64,000 nt of DNA from Aspidapion aeneum (GCA_963576565.1 OY755046.1:70461719-70525718); one strand, 5' to 3'; counted from the stretch's first letter, positions 58,101 to 58,856 are shown. Notes: generated by a model not told the origin, from the sequence alone. Numbers and translations are program-made.

Positions 58101-58833
58101 TTTTAGCTATATCTGCGACGTGACTCCTAAGATGTTCAACTGGCTCTGCAATGTGACAGCACTTCCAGATAGCATGATGTTTGGCTCACCGGTGCTGGTC
58201 TTTTTTGAAAACAGGGCTGCTTGGGTTTTCTGCGCGTTGAACTGTACAAGGTTTTTGTTGCCTGAGTCCTCTATTATCTCCAGGTTGTTAATATTAATCA
58301 AGCACCTGATTGGGCTTAGAATAACGTAACTTTTTTCTCATTTAAACAAATCGTACCGTTTCCGAAATCTCCATGTAGTTGCTTATATCTGGGACACCTT
58401 GTATAAGAAAGTCATAGGATTCTATTTTTTTTTTAACTTTTAGGAGGTTTGCACAGTATTCCCGTTCCAGGCCAATGTAGCATGGGATCCCATCGTGGAA
58501 GGAACCATGTTCCTGGTCAGAAATACCCAATTTAACCTTTACAAAGCTTTGAGACTATTTTTTGACGGTCAGAACCGTAGATCAGGAATATTACACTGTT
58601 CCAAGTCAGAAATGGATAAAAAACAAGTGACAATTGGAAAAACGAAAGCTAAAGAGTATTTTATGTTTGACTGTGACCCAAACCACGGCACCATATTTCC
58701 GGAAGGACTAGAAAGGGCTTATATTTTGAGATGTACCTCCTTAAATAGGTTACTTCATGTTTTGACTTTGACTCTAAGAGGAGGGGATTTTTATTTACAT
58801 GAAGTGAATGTTACTAACTTAAAACCACTGTAA
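126..58833 (+). CDS. Large multi-exon gene, 5'-partial, five-module repeat protein of unknown function
   Basis: Twenty-six exons were joined by eye from AG acceptors, GT donors and phase: 126-249, 532-651, 2554-2797, 5488-5715, 5802-6145, 12119-12295, 12771-12933, 21919-22113, 25031-25176, 25721-25907, 27156-27304, 27376-27514, 28271-28443, 29717-29917, 32692-32880, 34261-34360, 35853-36037, 38918-39104, 44485-44615, 46032-46191, 48741-48854, 50536-50663, 52421-52586, 53179-53362, 54468-54663, 58444-58833. They total 4720 nt, 1572 codons plus stop, with every junction in phase. The 5' end lies outside the window. The product repeats a module about five times (window residues ~130-353, 380-580, 860-1060, 1084-1290, 1370-1572), each with a W..(I/L)DxI(L/M)xxGxxLY half and a FF..(G)IL..WK..FFD..GTA half. 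No signal peptide or membrane segment is seen. The layout recalls repeated, probably inactive, cysteine-protease-like domains of uncharacterised insect proteins; that link is from memory and weak. Function unknown. Confidence 0.88.
532..651 (+). CDS. Exon 2: acidic linker
   Basis: Acceptor gttctag ends at 531 and donor gtactt begins at 652. The 40 codons are phase 0 at both ends and begin [20 protein letters not shown]. The acidic, low-complexity composition after a basic exon suggests a disordered N-terminal region. Confidence 0.75.
664..960 (-). mobile_element. LINE 3' end fragment (RTE-like), antisense
   Basis: On the minus strand this matches, base by base over long stretches, the plus-strand fragments at 44200-44440 and 50212-50475. 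Those encode a [18 protein letters not shown] then [11 protein letters not shown] tail typical of RTE-like retroelement C-termini. It starts about 12 bp after the exon-2 donor and has frame breaks. Confidence 0.6.
1254..2312. repeat. Fold-back repeat (~1.06 kb palindrome)
   Basis: The left arm (from gggatattgttggggtcatt) returns inverted at the right end as aaatgacccgaacaatatcc. The arms run about 450 bp each around a centre near 1780-1800 and match imperfectly. There is no coding potential. It sits in the intron between exons 2 and 3. Confidence 0.75.
2554..2797 (+). CDS. Exon 3: start of module 1
   Basis: Acceptor aacctag ends at 2553, so the ATG at 2554 is an internal Met and not a start. 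The exon ends CAT TAT G before gtaatt. It encodes an acidic patch ([12 protein letters not shown]), a basic patch ([17 protein letters not shown]) and the first motif of module 1, ending GTMHY with G completed by the next exon. Reading on through the donor only gives 35 extra codons of repeat DNA. Confidence 0.85.
2809..3590. repeat. Fold-back element related to the one at 23556
   Basis: The left end (cagggtttcgcaagtttgat) resembles the end of the 23556 element (cagggtgtcccaaattcgat). Inner arms about 3045-3300 and 3320-3580 are inverted copies that share ccagctgatttttg and the complement of aaaataaagcgg. It starts 11 bp after the exon-3 donor. Confidence 0.6.
3593..3676. repeat. (TA)n microsatellite
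   Basis: About 84 bp of uninterrupted TA directly follow the fold-back repeat. Confidence 0.95.
3677..4870. repeat. ~142 bp tandem repeat with CTCACT leader
   Basis: A GC-richer stretch and a run of cactcactcactc-type repeats (3900-3930) lead into six or seven copies of a unit of roughly 120-145 bp. Each carries cccacttccagaaacgctag, ctgataggaactatgataaa and cccctataaatgtaaagtta. No ORF. The layout resembles the repeats at 28500 and 34395. Confidence 0.75.
4955..5322. repeat. 368 bp palindrome
   Basis: The left arm (aaatcataacaaaaacattt, aagtacgcgaaaatggcatt) returns inverted at 5150-5320 almost without mismatch. The loop is about 40 bp near 5110-5150. It borders a (TA)n run, as many TA-targeting MITEs do. 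Confidence 0.8.
5321..5370. repeat. (TA)n microsatellite
   Basis: About 50 bp of TA repeats at the right edge of the palindrome, upstream of exon 4. Confidence 0.95.
5488..5715 (+). CDS. Exon 4: module 1 first half
   Basis: Acceptor attttag ends at 5487; the donor is gtaaga after ATT G. Joined to exon 3 it reads [20 protein letters not shown] and then [16 protein letters not shown]. This is the same W..(I/L)D.I(L/M)..G..LY pattern seen in exons 7 and 25. Cys residues sit where a catalytic Cys would be expected in a papain-like fold, but catalysis is not supported. Confidence 0.88.
5802..6145 (+). CDS. Exon 5: module 1 second half (the intact copy of a quadruplicated exon)
   Basis: Acceptor ctttctttttag ends at 5801 and the donor is gtatgg at 6146. 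With the G from exon 4 it starts [20 protein letters not shown] and ends with an IYPVKAFK strand. Core motifs are [32 protein letters not shown] and HGTAV. Only this copy keeps the acceptor and the ~20 nt before the ATG at 5822; three downstream copies are dead. Confidence 0.9.
6183..6255. repeat. Truncated copy of a dispersed hairpin repeat
   Basis: The core can form a stem (cgctgatt ... aatcagcg) around gacgctcgcgtctgatggcg. The same 5' end is at 8950-9022 and 10366-10430, and longer forms lie at 13960-14450, 25214-25618, 32045-32625, 43985-44075 and 52700-53045. Confidence 0.6.
6260..7170. repeat. RT-motif-A minisatellite, block 1
   Basis: Seven copies of a roughly 110-145 bp unit share ctctgtcaaacgccttggag and aagtcggtgtacatcaat. 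The reverse complement reads [13 protein letters not shown] and HKVLI, which is motif A of non-LTR reverse transcriptases (YTDFSKAFD). Each copy holds only this small piece of the enzyme, and most copies carry frame changes. Confidence 0.8.
7229..7556 (+). pseudogene. Dead exon-5 copy 2
   Basis: Near-identical to exon 5 from the ATG (7232) to the gtatgg donor, but one extra base near 7255-7262 (tctgtaaactg for tcaggtcttg) shifts the frame. It lacks the native acceptor and first ~20 nt, and an in-frame TGA lies just upstream (AA TGA TTT ATG). It cannot replace exon 5. Confidence 0.85.
7610..8530. repeat. RT-motif-A minisatellite, block 2
   Basis: Seven copies matching block 1 in order, with small differences. 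It lacks the hairpin repeat present after exon 5 and after copy 3, showing that blocks 1 and 3 are sisters. Confidence 0.8.
8586..8912 (+). pseudogene. Exon-5 copy 3 (open, but no usable acceptor)
   Basis: Frame is intact from the ATG at 8589 ([17 protein letters not shown]) to the donor at 8913. The upstream sequence is intron-like (ttttaatagttaatt) with an in-frame TGA before the ATG, so inclusion after exon 4 or exon 5 would terminate translation. Substitutions such as DGKPR to DEKPR indicate drift. Confidence 0.75.
8950..9022. repeat. Hairpin repeat, same truncation as 6183-6255
   Basis: Identical 5' end and truncation point (ggcctg then aaataattgacc) to the copy after exon 5. The insertion therefore predates the duplication of the two-unit block. 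Confidence 0.6.
9030..9950. repeat. RT-motif-A minisatellite, block 3
   Basis: Seven copies nearly identical to block 1, about 2767 bp downstream of it. Confidence 0.8.
9996..10323 (+). pseudogene. Dead exon-5 copy 4
   Basis: Shares the one-base frameshift of copy 2 (tctgtaaactg) and the same acceptor-less upstream junction; ATG at 9999. It is the 2767 bp duplicate of copy 2, with K to G and other changes. Confidence 0.85.
10366..10712 (+). repeat. Dispersed hairpin repeat, internally deleted
   Basis: It has the 5' hairpin, then jumps (ggcctg|gtatctcggtagatgg) to the shared 3' half: tctgaggagtcccataagga, gatcttggacccccgtg-type block and ccgattagccacgaaacttg end. Confidence 0.65.
10712..11990. 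repeat. RT-motif-A minisatellite, block 4
   Basis: About nine more diverged copies with the same gtcaaacgcc core, spaced 100-240 bp. Some are collapsed. This oldest-looking block leads into the intron end before exon 6. Confidence 0.75.
12119..12295 (+). CDS. Exon 6: module 2 start
   Basis: Acceptor attctgtag ends at 12118 and donor gtaagt begins at 12296; phase 0 at both ends. The peptide is [15 protein letters not shown], then a core ending [18 protein letters not shown] and PMAVVCL. The NKQ..PMAVVCL motif parallels [13 protein letters not shown] in exon 25. Confidence 0.88.
12310..12480 (-). mobile_element. LINE 3' fragment (same family as 664-960)
   Basis: It shares ctcatttgggatcttc, ccatctagttttcgcatg and the rest of the minus-strand tail with the 664 fragment and the plus copies at 44200 and 50212. 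It begins about 15 bp after the exon-6 donor. Confidence 0.6.
12771..12933 (+). CDS. Exon 7: module 2 middle, donor inside a transposon target duplication
   Basis: The acceptor is attttttaag ending at 12770. It reads [20 protein letters not shown], then [13 protein letters not shown]. It ends ATA G before gtatttt. The 9 bp around the donor (AGGTATTTT, 12932-12940) are repeated at 13746-13754 on the far side of a fold-back element, so the element inserted across this splice site. Confidence 0.87.
12941..13745. mobile_element. Fold-back element with 16 bp repeat arms, AGGTATTTT target duplication
   Basis: The ends read gagcggcgg and ccgccc, flanked by the 9 bp repeat AGGTATTTT at 12932-12940 and 13746-13754. 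The left arm has about six copies and the right arm about sixteen inverted copies of a 16 bp unit (ggtcgaaagtacaaaa). The middle holds a second inverted pair (aacccggttagtttacta ... ttaaccgggtcagg). No gene is seen; the long open frames in the arms come from repeats without stops. Confidence 0.85.
13766..14604. mobile_element. Fold-back element, ACAGGGTGTTTCC ends, interrupted by hairpin repeats
   Basis: The left end acagggtgtttcctaattg and a gggcccattttaag block return inverted at 14530-14604 (cttaaaatgggccc, caattaggaaacaccc). It is flanked by TA. The middle is occupied by two dispersed-repeat pieces. Confidence 0.8.
13828..14450 (+). repeat. Dispersed hairpin repeat: 3' partial plus fuller copy
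   Basis: A 3' half (13828-13940) is followed by a fuller copy starting near 13960 (acgtttgttagtattatttg) and ending aaacttgtttgatt. Shared blocks are gctgtcgtaggtcacgg, tcattgatcgatat, tatctcggtagatggcgc and tgaggagtcccataagga. There is no ORF. The class is undetermined (SINE or MITE). Confidence 0.65.
14629..14837. mobile_element. 209 bp MITE with TA duplication
   Basis: The termini cagtcggggactttttaaat and the inverse attta-aaaagtccccgactg form near-perfect ~25 bp inverted repeats flanked by TA on both sides. The interior is AT-rich and non-coding. This fits a Tc1/mariner-type non-autonomous element. Confidence 0.85.
15082..15802 (+). pseudogene. Internally deleted mariner-type transposase
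   Basis: The N-terminal helix-turn-helix part ([20 protein letters not shown] ... [10 protein letters not shown], 15133-15300) is joined after a deletion and frame change to a C-terminal part ([45 protein letters not shown], to 15800). In mariner transposases the last two motifs hold the second and third catalytic Asp. The region with the first catalytic Asp (TGDE-like) is missing, so it is inactive. A stop and AATAAA follow. Confidence 0.85.
15903..16531. mobile_element. 629 bp hAT-like MITE with CGATATAG duplication
   Basis: The termini CGAGGGGTCATCGGC and the inverse of CGAGGGGTCATCAGC (one mismatch) are flanked by an 8 bp CGATATAG repeat at 15895-15902 and 16532-16539. An 8 bp duplication fits hAT. 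The interior is mostly 10 bp repeats and two A-runs. It sits inside fold-back element A. Confidence 0.88.
15955..16500. repeat. 10 bp minisatellite (gtactgtcgt type)
   Basis: Two blocks (15955-16130, 16290-16500) consist of gtactgtcg(t/a), gtactgttgg and gtcctgtcgg decamers, separated by A-rich DNA. Frames without stops give spurious ORFs on both strands. Confidence 0.9.
18366..19050. other. Unassigned intron stretch
   Basis: Less AT-rich and more complex than the flanking fold-back DNA (for example cctgccctctacaaagaggt, cttattcaccgcgggcgctt). No long ORF, repeat partner or RNA fold was recognised. It may be remnant of an unidentified element. Confidence 0.3.
19057..19374. mobile_element. 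318 bp PIF/Harbinger-like MITE, TAA duplication
   Basis: Left aggggcctacagacacgcga and right (inverse of agtcgcctacagacacgaga) termini are flanked by TAA at 19054-19056 and 19375-19377. The interior is built of repeated agagattagttcgcg and its inverse. The 3 bp TAA target fits PIF/Harbinger. It split the left end of fold-back element B. Confidence 0.82.
19375..21278. mobile_element. Large fold-back element B, sibling of A
   Basis: Starts ttaatggtacatggttaaac and ends inverted at gtaccattagttctgggaca then ccctg before TA. The arms match element A in sequence and order, including inner acagggtgttccttgg blocks and a tgtgcctcggtgtatac-like motif. The left terminal ~20 bp are displaced or lost at the Harbinger-like MITE. 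Confidence 0.78.
21284..21918. other. Intron end before exon 8
   Basis: Unique-looking AT-rich sequence; no ORF, repeat partner or RNA was seen. Confidence 0.4.
21919..22113 (+). CDS. Exon 8: module 2 second half
   Basis: Acceptor acttttag ends at 21918 and the donor is gtagat. With the G of exon 7 it reads [20 protein letters not shown] and then [33 protein letters not shown]. These motifs align by eye with exon 5 (FF..GIL, WK, FD). The intron before it is about 9 kb of nested transposons. Confidence 0.87.
22434..23126. mobile_element. 693 bp MITE, CCCAGGTAGC ends, copy 1
   Basis: Termini CCCAGGTAG(G) and (G)CTACCTGGG. The sibling copy at 47940-48657 matches throughout. Many acgtca/tgacgt motifs near both ends form further inverted pairs (aaacgtcaaaaacaggtcat, and ttgacgaaaaaaagacgtca). 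TA flanks this copy. No ORF. Confidence 0.82.
23127..23552. other. Intron segment with a short open frame, not an exon
   Basis: An open frame from 23132 to 23353 reads [20 protein letters not shown] and stops. Its phase does not fit exon 8, and exon 9 at 25031 joins exon 8 perfectly. Bases 23219-23257 match the inverse of 24842-24880. Confidence 0.45.
23556..24380. mobile_element. 825 bp fold-back MITE, CAGGGTGTCCCAAATTCG ends
   Basis: Left cagggtgtcccaaattcgat and the inverse end acgaatttgggacaccctg are flanked by TA. The interior is extremely A/T-rich. The next repeat, starting cagggtgtgacaatgaagtc at 24383, abuts it across the shared TA. Confidence 0.82.
24483..24740 (-). other. Open frame with a C2H2-zinc-finger-like motif
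   Basis: The minus-strand frame of 85 codons contains [20 protein letters not shown] followed by HCH. CxxC, an aromatic, a Leu and a His are spaced as in a single C2H2 finger, but the second His spacing is poor. It could be a remnant exon of a transposon or a captured finger. No neighbouring coding sequence was found. Confidence 0.35.
25031..25176 (+). CDS. Exon 9: end of module 2
   Basis: Acceptor atgtttag ends at 25030; the donor is gtaagt after GAT CCA. With G carried over it reads [20 protein letters not shown] and ends VCKIHRDP. It supplies the G..ACI..NLESLV strand-helix that closes each module, matching [19 protein letters not shown] in exon 5. Confidence 0.83.
25214..25618 (+). repeat. 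Dispersed hairpin repeat, near complete
   Basis: From gacagggtaaaaacgcaata to gccgcgaaacttgtttgatc. Contains gctgtcgtaggtcacggatt, tatctcggtagatggcgctt and the aggagtcccataaggatgaa block shared with the other copies. Confidence 0.65.
25721..25907 (+). CDS. Exon 10: linker after module 2
   Basis: Acceptor cttcctttag ends at 25720; the donor is gtaagg after ATA G. It reads [20 protein letters not shown], then a Lys-rich stretch, then [18 protein letters not shown]. No module motif is seen, so it is likely an inter-module linker. Confidence 0.82.
26135..27120 (+). mobile_element. LINE RNase H and C-terminal fragment
   Basis: Frames separated by stops and shifts give an RNase H domain ([34 protein letters not shown]: Asp, Glu and Asp of the active site) and a C-terminal Cys/His part ([31 protein letters not shown]). 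This arrangement is known from jockey/R1-type non-LTR elements. The 3' end is followed by atcatcatc, a short tail repeat. Confidence 0.8.
27156..27304 (+). CDS. Exon 11: linker
   Basis: Acceptor gcttgtctgtag ends at 27155; the donor is gtaaat after CAG. With G from exon 10 it reads [20 protein letters not shown] and ends [11 protein letters not shown]. Predicted to be a largely helical or disordered linker. A short 71 bp intron follows, the smallest in the gene. Confidence 0.82.
27376..27514 (+). CDS. Exon 12: acidic linker
   Basis: Acceptor ttaattcacag ends at 27375; the donor is gtaaga after GAG G. The peptide starts [20 protein letters not shown] and ends with a Gly/Glu-rich stretch. It is disordered-looking and has no module motif. 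Confidence 0.82.
27585..28045 (+). mobile_element. RTE-like LINE 3' fragment
   Basis: Encodes in broken frames [20 protein letters not shown] and then [20 protein letters not shown] and [11 protein letters not shown], ending RRRTL, stop and a TA-rich tail (aaccgataaatatatatat). A deletion removes the segment between SATEMD and DDIRTKQ. Family matches 32945-34110, 42279-43975, 49190-50205 and 50846-51680. Confidence 0.85.
28046..28085 (+). pseudogene. Degenerate copy of the exon-13 acceptor and first codons
   Basis: The stretch tgctctttaaaaatgcagag then gataaaatgg mirrors the true exon-13 start tgctctttaaagatgcagag then gaagaaatgg. The acceptor AG is changed to AA. A shorter match lies at 27570-27595 on the other side of the LINE fragment, so the LINE sits in a small duplication. 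Confidence 0.55.
28271..28443 (+). CDS. Exon 13: acidic coiled-coil-like linker
   Basis: Acceptor gctctttaaag ends at 28270; the donor is gtgagt after GAA GAA. The peptide ([20 protein letters not shown] and on to LMPLVVTEE) is highly acidic with a heptad-like look. A degenerate copy of its acceptor and first codons lies upstream near 28046-28080, beside an inserted LINE fragment. Confidence 0.83.
28500..29215. repeat. ~117 bp tandem repeat with CTAACTAT leader
   Basis: A ctaactatctaactat run (28510-28550) is followed by about six units with tttttgacacacttcccatt, gatttggatgaaatttggta and tcctcccacccctacccc. The twin lies in the intron between exons 16 and 17. Confidence 0.85.
29290..29660. 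mobile_element. MITE with TTTCTAACATTC arms
   Basis: The left arm (ctaacattctaatattatca, then aaagcgatggccg) returns inverted at 29560-29615. Flanked by aagcttttataaaatgcact and its inverse (agtgcattttataaaaggtt). The copy at 35395-35790 is nearly the same. Confidence 0.75.
29717..29917 (+). CDS. Exon 14: approach to module 3
   Basis: Acceptor gatatttttag ends at 29716; the donor is gtaatt after ACA CAA. The 67 codons include [20 protein letters not shown] and end [10 protein letters not shown] minus-strand LINE fragment begins almost directly after the donor. Confidence 0.83.
29922..30830 (-). mobile_element. LINE RT C-terminal fragment, second RTE-like subfamily
   Basis: Broken minus frames read [38 protein letters not shown] and [20 protein letters not shown] with GRPKLEW. 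It matches 46300-46860 on the plus strand. Upstream (30655-30830) shadows the [13 protein letters not shown] RT core. The 3' end lies 5 bp from the exon-14 donor. Confidence 0.82.
30840..31850 (-). mobile_element. Penelope-like element fragment (RT plus GIY-YIG)
   Basis: The minus strand has an RT piece with [14 protein letters not shown] and [10 protein letters not shown] (31491-31754), then, after breaks, [20 protein letters not shown] (30939-31238). YMDD plus a C-terminal GIY-YIG nuclease motif (here IYQI...YVGETK) is the signature of Penelope-like elements. It is inactive owing to stops between the parts. Confidence 0.82.
32045..32625 (-). repeat. Dispersed hairpin repeat, minus orientation
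   Basis: Starts with aacaagtttcgtggctaatc and proceeds as the inverse of the 13960-14450 copy, ending ccaaataatactaacaaact. A second partial 3' end follows at 32545-32605. Confidence 0.65.
32692..32880 (+). CDS. Exon 15: module 3 first half
   Basis: Acceptor cgtttttag ends at 32691; the donor is gtaatg after GAT CAG. It reads [20 protein letters not shown], then [20 protein letters not shown]. The W..EIVD..L..G..L pattern repeats module 1 (exon 4), but the GDP/C motif has been lost. Confidence 0.87.
32945..34110 (+). mobile_element. RTE-like LINE, RT to 3' end
   Basis: The frame 33005-33715 has [53 protein letters not shown] and [10 protein letters not shown], so RT motifs A to D are in order. 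A small deletion near 33713 shifts the frame to 33753-34088 ([31 protein letters not shown]). It ends with RRRTL, stop, and ataaatataaatatatatat. 5'-truncated. Confidence 0.88.
34261..34360 (+). CDS. Exon 16: module 3
   Basis: Acceptor gatttttttag ends at 34260; the donor is gtgcga after TTA G. The 33 codons begin [20 protein letters not shown] and end TRQNIL. The donor is weaker than the others, but the phase fits exons 15 and 17. Confidence 0.78.
34395..35250. repeat. ~117 bp tandem repeat, twin of 28500-29215
   Basis: Same leader (ctaactatctaactatctaa) and same units (gatttggatgaaatttggta), with about seven copies. It shares flanking tttacaagcttttattta with the copy in intron 13. Confidence 0.85.
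35395..35790. mobile_element. MITE twin of 29290-29660
   Basis: Same arms (ctaacattctaatattatca) and the same interior (gtgatccaaacacttaaaga, tcgggttgggtgggtttggt). Confidence 0.75.
35853..36037 (+). CDS. Exon 17: module 3 second half
   Basis: Acceptor cttttgtag ends at 35852; the donor is gtatat after TTC AAG. It reads [20 protein letters not shown], then [20 protein letters not shown] and [10 protein letters not shown]. The MFD and G..C motifs match the second halves of the other modules. Confidence 0.87.
36058..36470. repeat. Partial ACAGGGTGTTTCAG element
   Basis: Begins tatacagggtgtttcagacc, shortly after the exon-17 donor. The matching right terminus was not found, so the end is approximate. 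Confidence 0.4.
36471..37640. other. Unassigned AT-rich intron sequence
   Basis: Short frames only and no repeat partner in the window. Many poly-T and poly-A runs. Confidence 0.35.
37690..38510 (-). mobile_element. LINE RNase H fragment, same family as 26135-27120
   Basis: Minus frames give [40 protein letters not shown], then [20 protein letters not shown] and [13 protein letters not shown]. Stops and shifts break it, and the 3' end is replaced by unrelated sequence near 37830. Confidence 0.8.
38918..39104 (+). CDS. Exon 18: module 3 end and Lys-rich tail
   Basis: Acceptor acatgtttag ends at 38917; the donor is gtaagt after CAA G. It encodes [20 protein letters not shown], a [10 protein letters not shown] strand, and a very basic [13 protein letters not shown] tail resembling a bipartite nuclear localisation signal. 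Confidence 0.83.
39393..40506. mobile_element. 1.1 kb fold-back element
   Basis: The left arm (catggatcgttcatactcgt, aagaaagttaaaaccactgt) and inner cgtccgaagagcgcaagagc return inverted on the right (gagtatgaacgatccataaa). The centre near 39900-40020 carries repeated gactaatcaaaaacaaaaga. Arms over 450 bp. Confidence 0.82.
40605..40912. repeat. ~300 bp palindrome
   Basis: The left arm (aaaaagttctgcattattta, atgaggtttgtcaaaaaatg) returns inverted as tttttgacaaacctcgtata and ataatgcagaactttttatg. Confidence 0.75.
40960..42085 (-). mobile_element. LINE RNase H domain carrying an in-frame (TA)n expansion
   Basis: The minus frame 41332-42069 contains [47 protein letters not shown] and [20 protein letters not shown], so RNase H Asp, Glu, Asp and His/Asp motifs are all present. 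A frame change near 41390 leads to [21 protein letters not shown] 69 bp TA tract (41746-41814) is inserted between EEVL and CSDSQ and encodes (IY)n without breaking the frame. A different family from 26135. Confidence 0.85.
41746..41815. repeat. (TA)n inside an RNase H frame
   Basis: 69-70 bp of TA; 23 codons of alternating Ile/Tyr in the minus frame. Confidence 0.95.
42279..43975 (-). mobile_element. RTE-like LINE, most complete RT copy
   Basis: The minus strand carries [58 protein letters not shown], then FADDH with a frameshift at 43010-43038, then [16 protein letters not shown] and [16 protein letters not shown]. The upstream part to 43975 ([20 protein letters not shown]) extends towards the endonuclease junction. 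The 3' end abuts ttatatatatatttatcgg. Inactive: frameshifts and missing endonuclease. Confidence 0.88.
43985..44075 (+). repeat. Dispersed hairpin repeat, 5' end only
   Basis: ttattagacttaaaattccg, tgattgaagctgtcgtcttg and the gtaaaaacgctaatcagcgt stem; it then changes to LINE sequence. Confidence 0.55.
44150..44455 (+). mobile_element. LINE 3' end with (ATAG)n tail
   Basis: Reads [40 protein letters not shown] and [20 protein letters not shown], then EEG and a stop followed by tagatagatagatagatc. The tail repeat is typical of RTE-like 3' ends. It is close upstream of the exon-19 acceptor. Confidence 0.82.
44485..44615 (+). CDS. Exon 19: module 4 first half
   Basis: Acceptor ttttttttatag ends at 44484; the donor is gtaaag after GAT GAG. 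With G carried over it reads [20 protein letters not shown], a Cys-rich stretch (CLCACLML) and then [10 protein letters not shown], the Trp/Asp helix of each module. Confidence 0.84.
44788..45040. repeat. ~75 bp direct repeat pair
   Basis: The stretch from caccttgtcttaagaatcgt to cgaattttagggtagggaat (44795-44850) recurs at 44962-45020 with a few changes. Confidence 0.6.
45165..45445. repeat. GTATTTAAAA minisatellite
   Basis: About twenty imperfect 10-12 bp units (gtatttaaaa, gtatttaaag), bracketed on both sides by a direct aatttgtacacctatttaag sequence. Confidence 0.88.
45585..45965. repeat. ~380 bp palindrome
   Basis: cctcggtttcgcattggcgg near 45680 returns as ccgccaatgcgaaaccgagg near 45850. 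Outer arms also pair (aatatcacctaaggtcactc and gagtgtccttaatatcacc). Confidence 0.78.
46032..46191 (+). CDS. Exon 20: module 4
   Basis: The acceptor is atttttgaag ending at 46031; the donor is gtgagt after ATG G. It reads [20 protein letters not shown], continuing the VDE.L..G..(L/V)Y helix of exon 19. A hAT-like element begins 43 bp after the donor. Confidence 0.83.
46300..46860 (+). mobile_element. LINE RT C-terminal fragment (second RTE-like subfamily)
   Basis: The open frame reads [60 protein letters not shown] and [20 protein letters not shown], with a stop after RRITF. It continues the family seen on the minus strand at 29922-30650. Confidence 0.88.
47940..48657. mobile_element. 718 bp MITE, CCCAGGTAGC ends, copy 2
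   Basis: The sibling of 22434-23126 with the same acgtca-rich ends. Here it is inserted into the last bases of the hAT-like element. The flanking doublet is CC rather than TA. Confidence 0.82.
48741..48854 (+). CDS. Exon 21: module 4 second half
   Basis: Acceptor gacattttag ends at 48740; the donor is gtaacc after CAA G. It reads [20 protein letters not shown] and [19 protein letters not shown]. By position this is the WK..FYFFD strand pair, without the Trp. Confidence 0.8.
49052..49187. repeat. Two (TA)n tracts
   Basis: TA runs at about 49052-49090 and 49144-49187, separated by unrelated sequence. The second directly adjoins the 3' end of a minus-strand RTE-like LINE (tatcggttttacaacg). 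Confidence 0.9.
49190..50205 (-). mobile_element. RTE-like LINE, 5'-truncated
   Basis: Minus frames read [20 protein letters not shown] (GDD-type motif altered to ADG), [21 protein letters not shown], and the [36 protein letters not shown] end. One frame break near 49850. Confidence 0.85.
50212..50480 (+). mobile_element. LINE 3' fragment, second copy of the 44150 family
   Basis: Matches 44195-44450 (gccggtcataatatcagaca, agatggatgaacacggcgac) and ends in tagatagaaagatagatta. It sits close upstream of the exon-22 acceptor, as 44150-44455 does for exon 19. Confidence 0.8.
50536..50663 (+). CDS. Exon 22: charged insert in module 4
   Basis: Acceptor aatattttag ends at 50535; the donor is gttagt after AGA. 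It starts [20 protein letters not shown], runs through an acidic Ser/Glu/Asp stretch and ends WIRYKNLR. This looks like a disordered loop inserted where the other modules have a short turn. Confidence 0.8.
50846..51680 (-). mobile_element. RTE-like LINE with internal deletions
   Basis: Minus frames give [47 protein letters not shown], then after a gap [15 protein letters not shown] and [30 protein letters not shown]. The 3' terminus is missing. Confidence 0.85.
51690..52420. other. Intron end before exon 23
   Basis: Includes a GC-richer stretch with agacatacacacacagacgg near 51920-51940 that looks like part of an unknown repeat. No ORF or partner elsewhere in the window. Confidence 0.35.
52421..52586 (+). 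CDS. Exon 23: module 4 end
   Basis: Acceptor ttttttgtag ends at 52420; the donor is gtaagc after TTT G. It reads [20 protein letters not shown], then [12 protein letters not shown] and a basic tail. The F.FEVTSI strand corresponds to FVIYPVKAF in module 1. Confidence 0.83.
52700..53045 (+). repeat. Dispersed hairpin repeat, 5'-deleted
   Basis: Has the tatctcggtagatggcgctt, tgaggagtcccataaggacg, gaccccc and ccgattagccacgaaacttc blocks. Confidence 0.65.
53179..53362 (+). CDS. Exon 24: entry to module 5
   Basis: Acceptor cttttttgacag ends at 53178; the donor is gtatgg after GAC AG, the only phase-2 junction. It reads [20 protein letters not shown] and ends [14 protein letters not shown]. Reading through the donor would continue to a stop at 53433; the phase match to exon 25 makes splicing more likely. 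Confidence 0.82.
53363..54467. other. Intron between exons 24 and 25
   Basis: AT-rich, with no clear repeat partner or ORF; gaggaatga motifs recur a few times (53567-53745). Confidence 0.4.
54468..54663 (+). CDS. Exon 25: module 5 first half
   Basis: Acceptor tttcttgacag ends at 54467; the donor is gtaaat after CTT AAG. It reads [20 protein letters not shown], then [20 protein letters not shown]. It is one of the clearest module halves: RGNQ..CNLV, W, and [12 protein letters not shown]. Confidence 0.88.
54741..55440. repeat. Cluster of CAGGG-type terminal repeats
   Basis: Three starts within 230 bp (tacagggtgtcccccagtgg, gtacagggtgattttttata, tacagggggcgacaatcaga) look like ends of different MITEs. 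The third resembles 24383 onward (gggaacaccctatatatttttg). Confidence 0.5.
55440..57770 (-). repeat. 531 bp tandem array of a LINE 3' end
   Basis: Unit starts recur at 531 bp steps; the minus frames 55478-55918, 56009-56449 and 56540-56980 are nearly identical ([79 protein letters not shown]). Four junctions are seen; the last unit (57080-57605) has an extra G causing a frameshift. The protein is the C-terminal end of a jockey/CR1-like non-LTR element. Array units join at a T-run followed by acgggtatgcgcactcgc. Confidence 0.88.
57771..58330 (-). mobile_element. Parent LINE fragment for the array
   Basis: The minus strand reads [20 protein letters not shown] and [19 protein letters not shown] (58107-58301), then [20 protein letters not shown] and the [19 protein letters not shown] end. 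Unlike the array units it continues upstream into more RT sequence, so it marks the original insertion. Confidence 0.82.
58444..58833 (+). CDS. Exon 26: terminal exon, module 5 second half
   Basis: Acceptor taacttttag ends at 58443 and the exon closes with TAA at 58831-58833. The 129 residues begin [16 protein letters not shown] and include [38 protein letters not shown] and a C-terminal [11 protein letters not shown]. They match exon 5 in order (FF..GIL, FMFD, HGT). Its second half is the seed of the downstream 526 bp array. Confidence 0.92.
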   Translation, partial: EVCTVFPFQANVAWDPIVEGTMFLVRNTQFNLYKALRLFFDGQNRRSGILHCSKSEMDKKQVTIGKTKAKEYFMFDCDPNHGTIFPEGLERAYILRCTSLNRLLHVLTLTLRGGDFYLHEVNVTNLKPL

Positions 58834-58856
58834 AATAAAACGGATTTTAAAATAAA
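58834..58856 (+). terminator. Poly(A) signals just after the stop
   Basis: AATAAA occurs at 58834-58839, touching the stop codon, and again at 58851-58856. Either could direct 3' end formation; the second gives a more usual spacing. Both are copied in most downstream array units. Confidence 0.5.
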
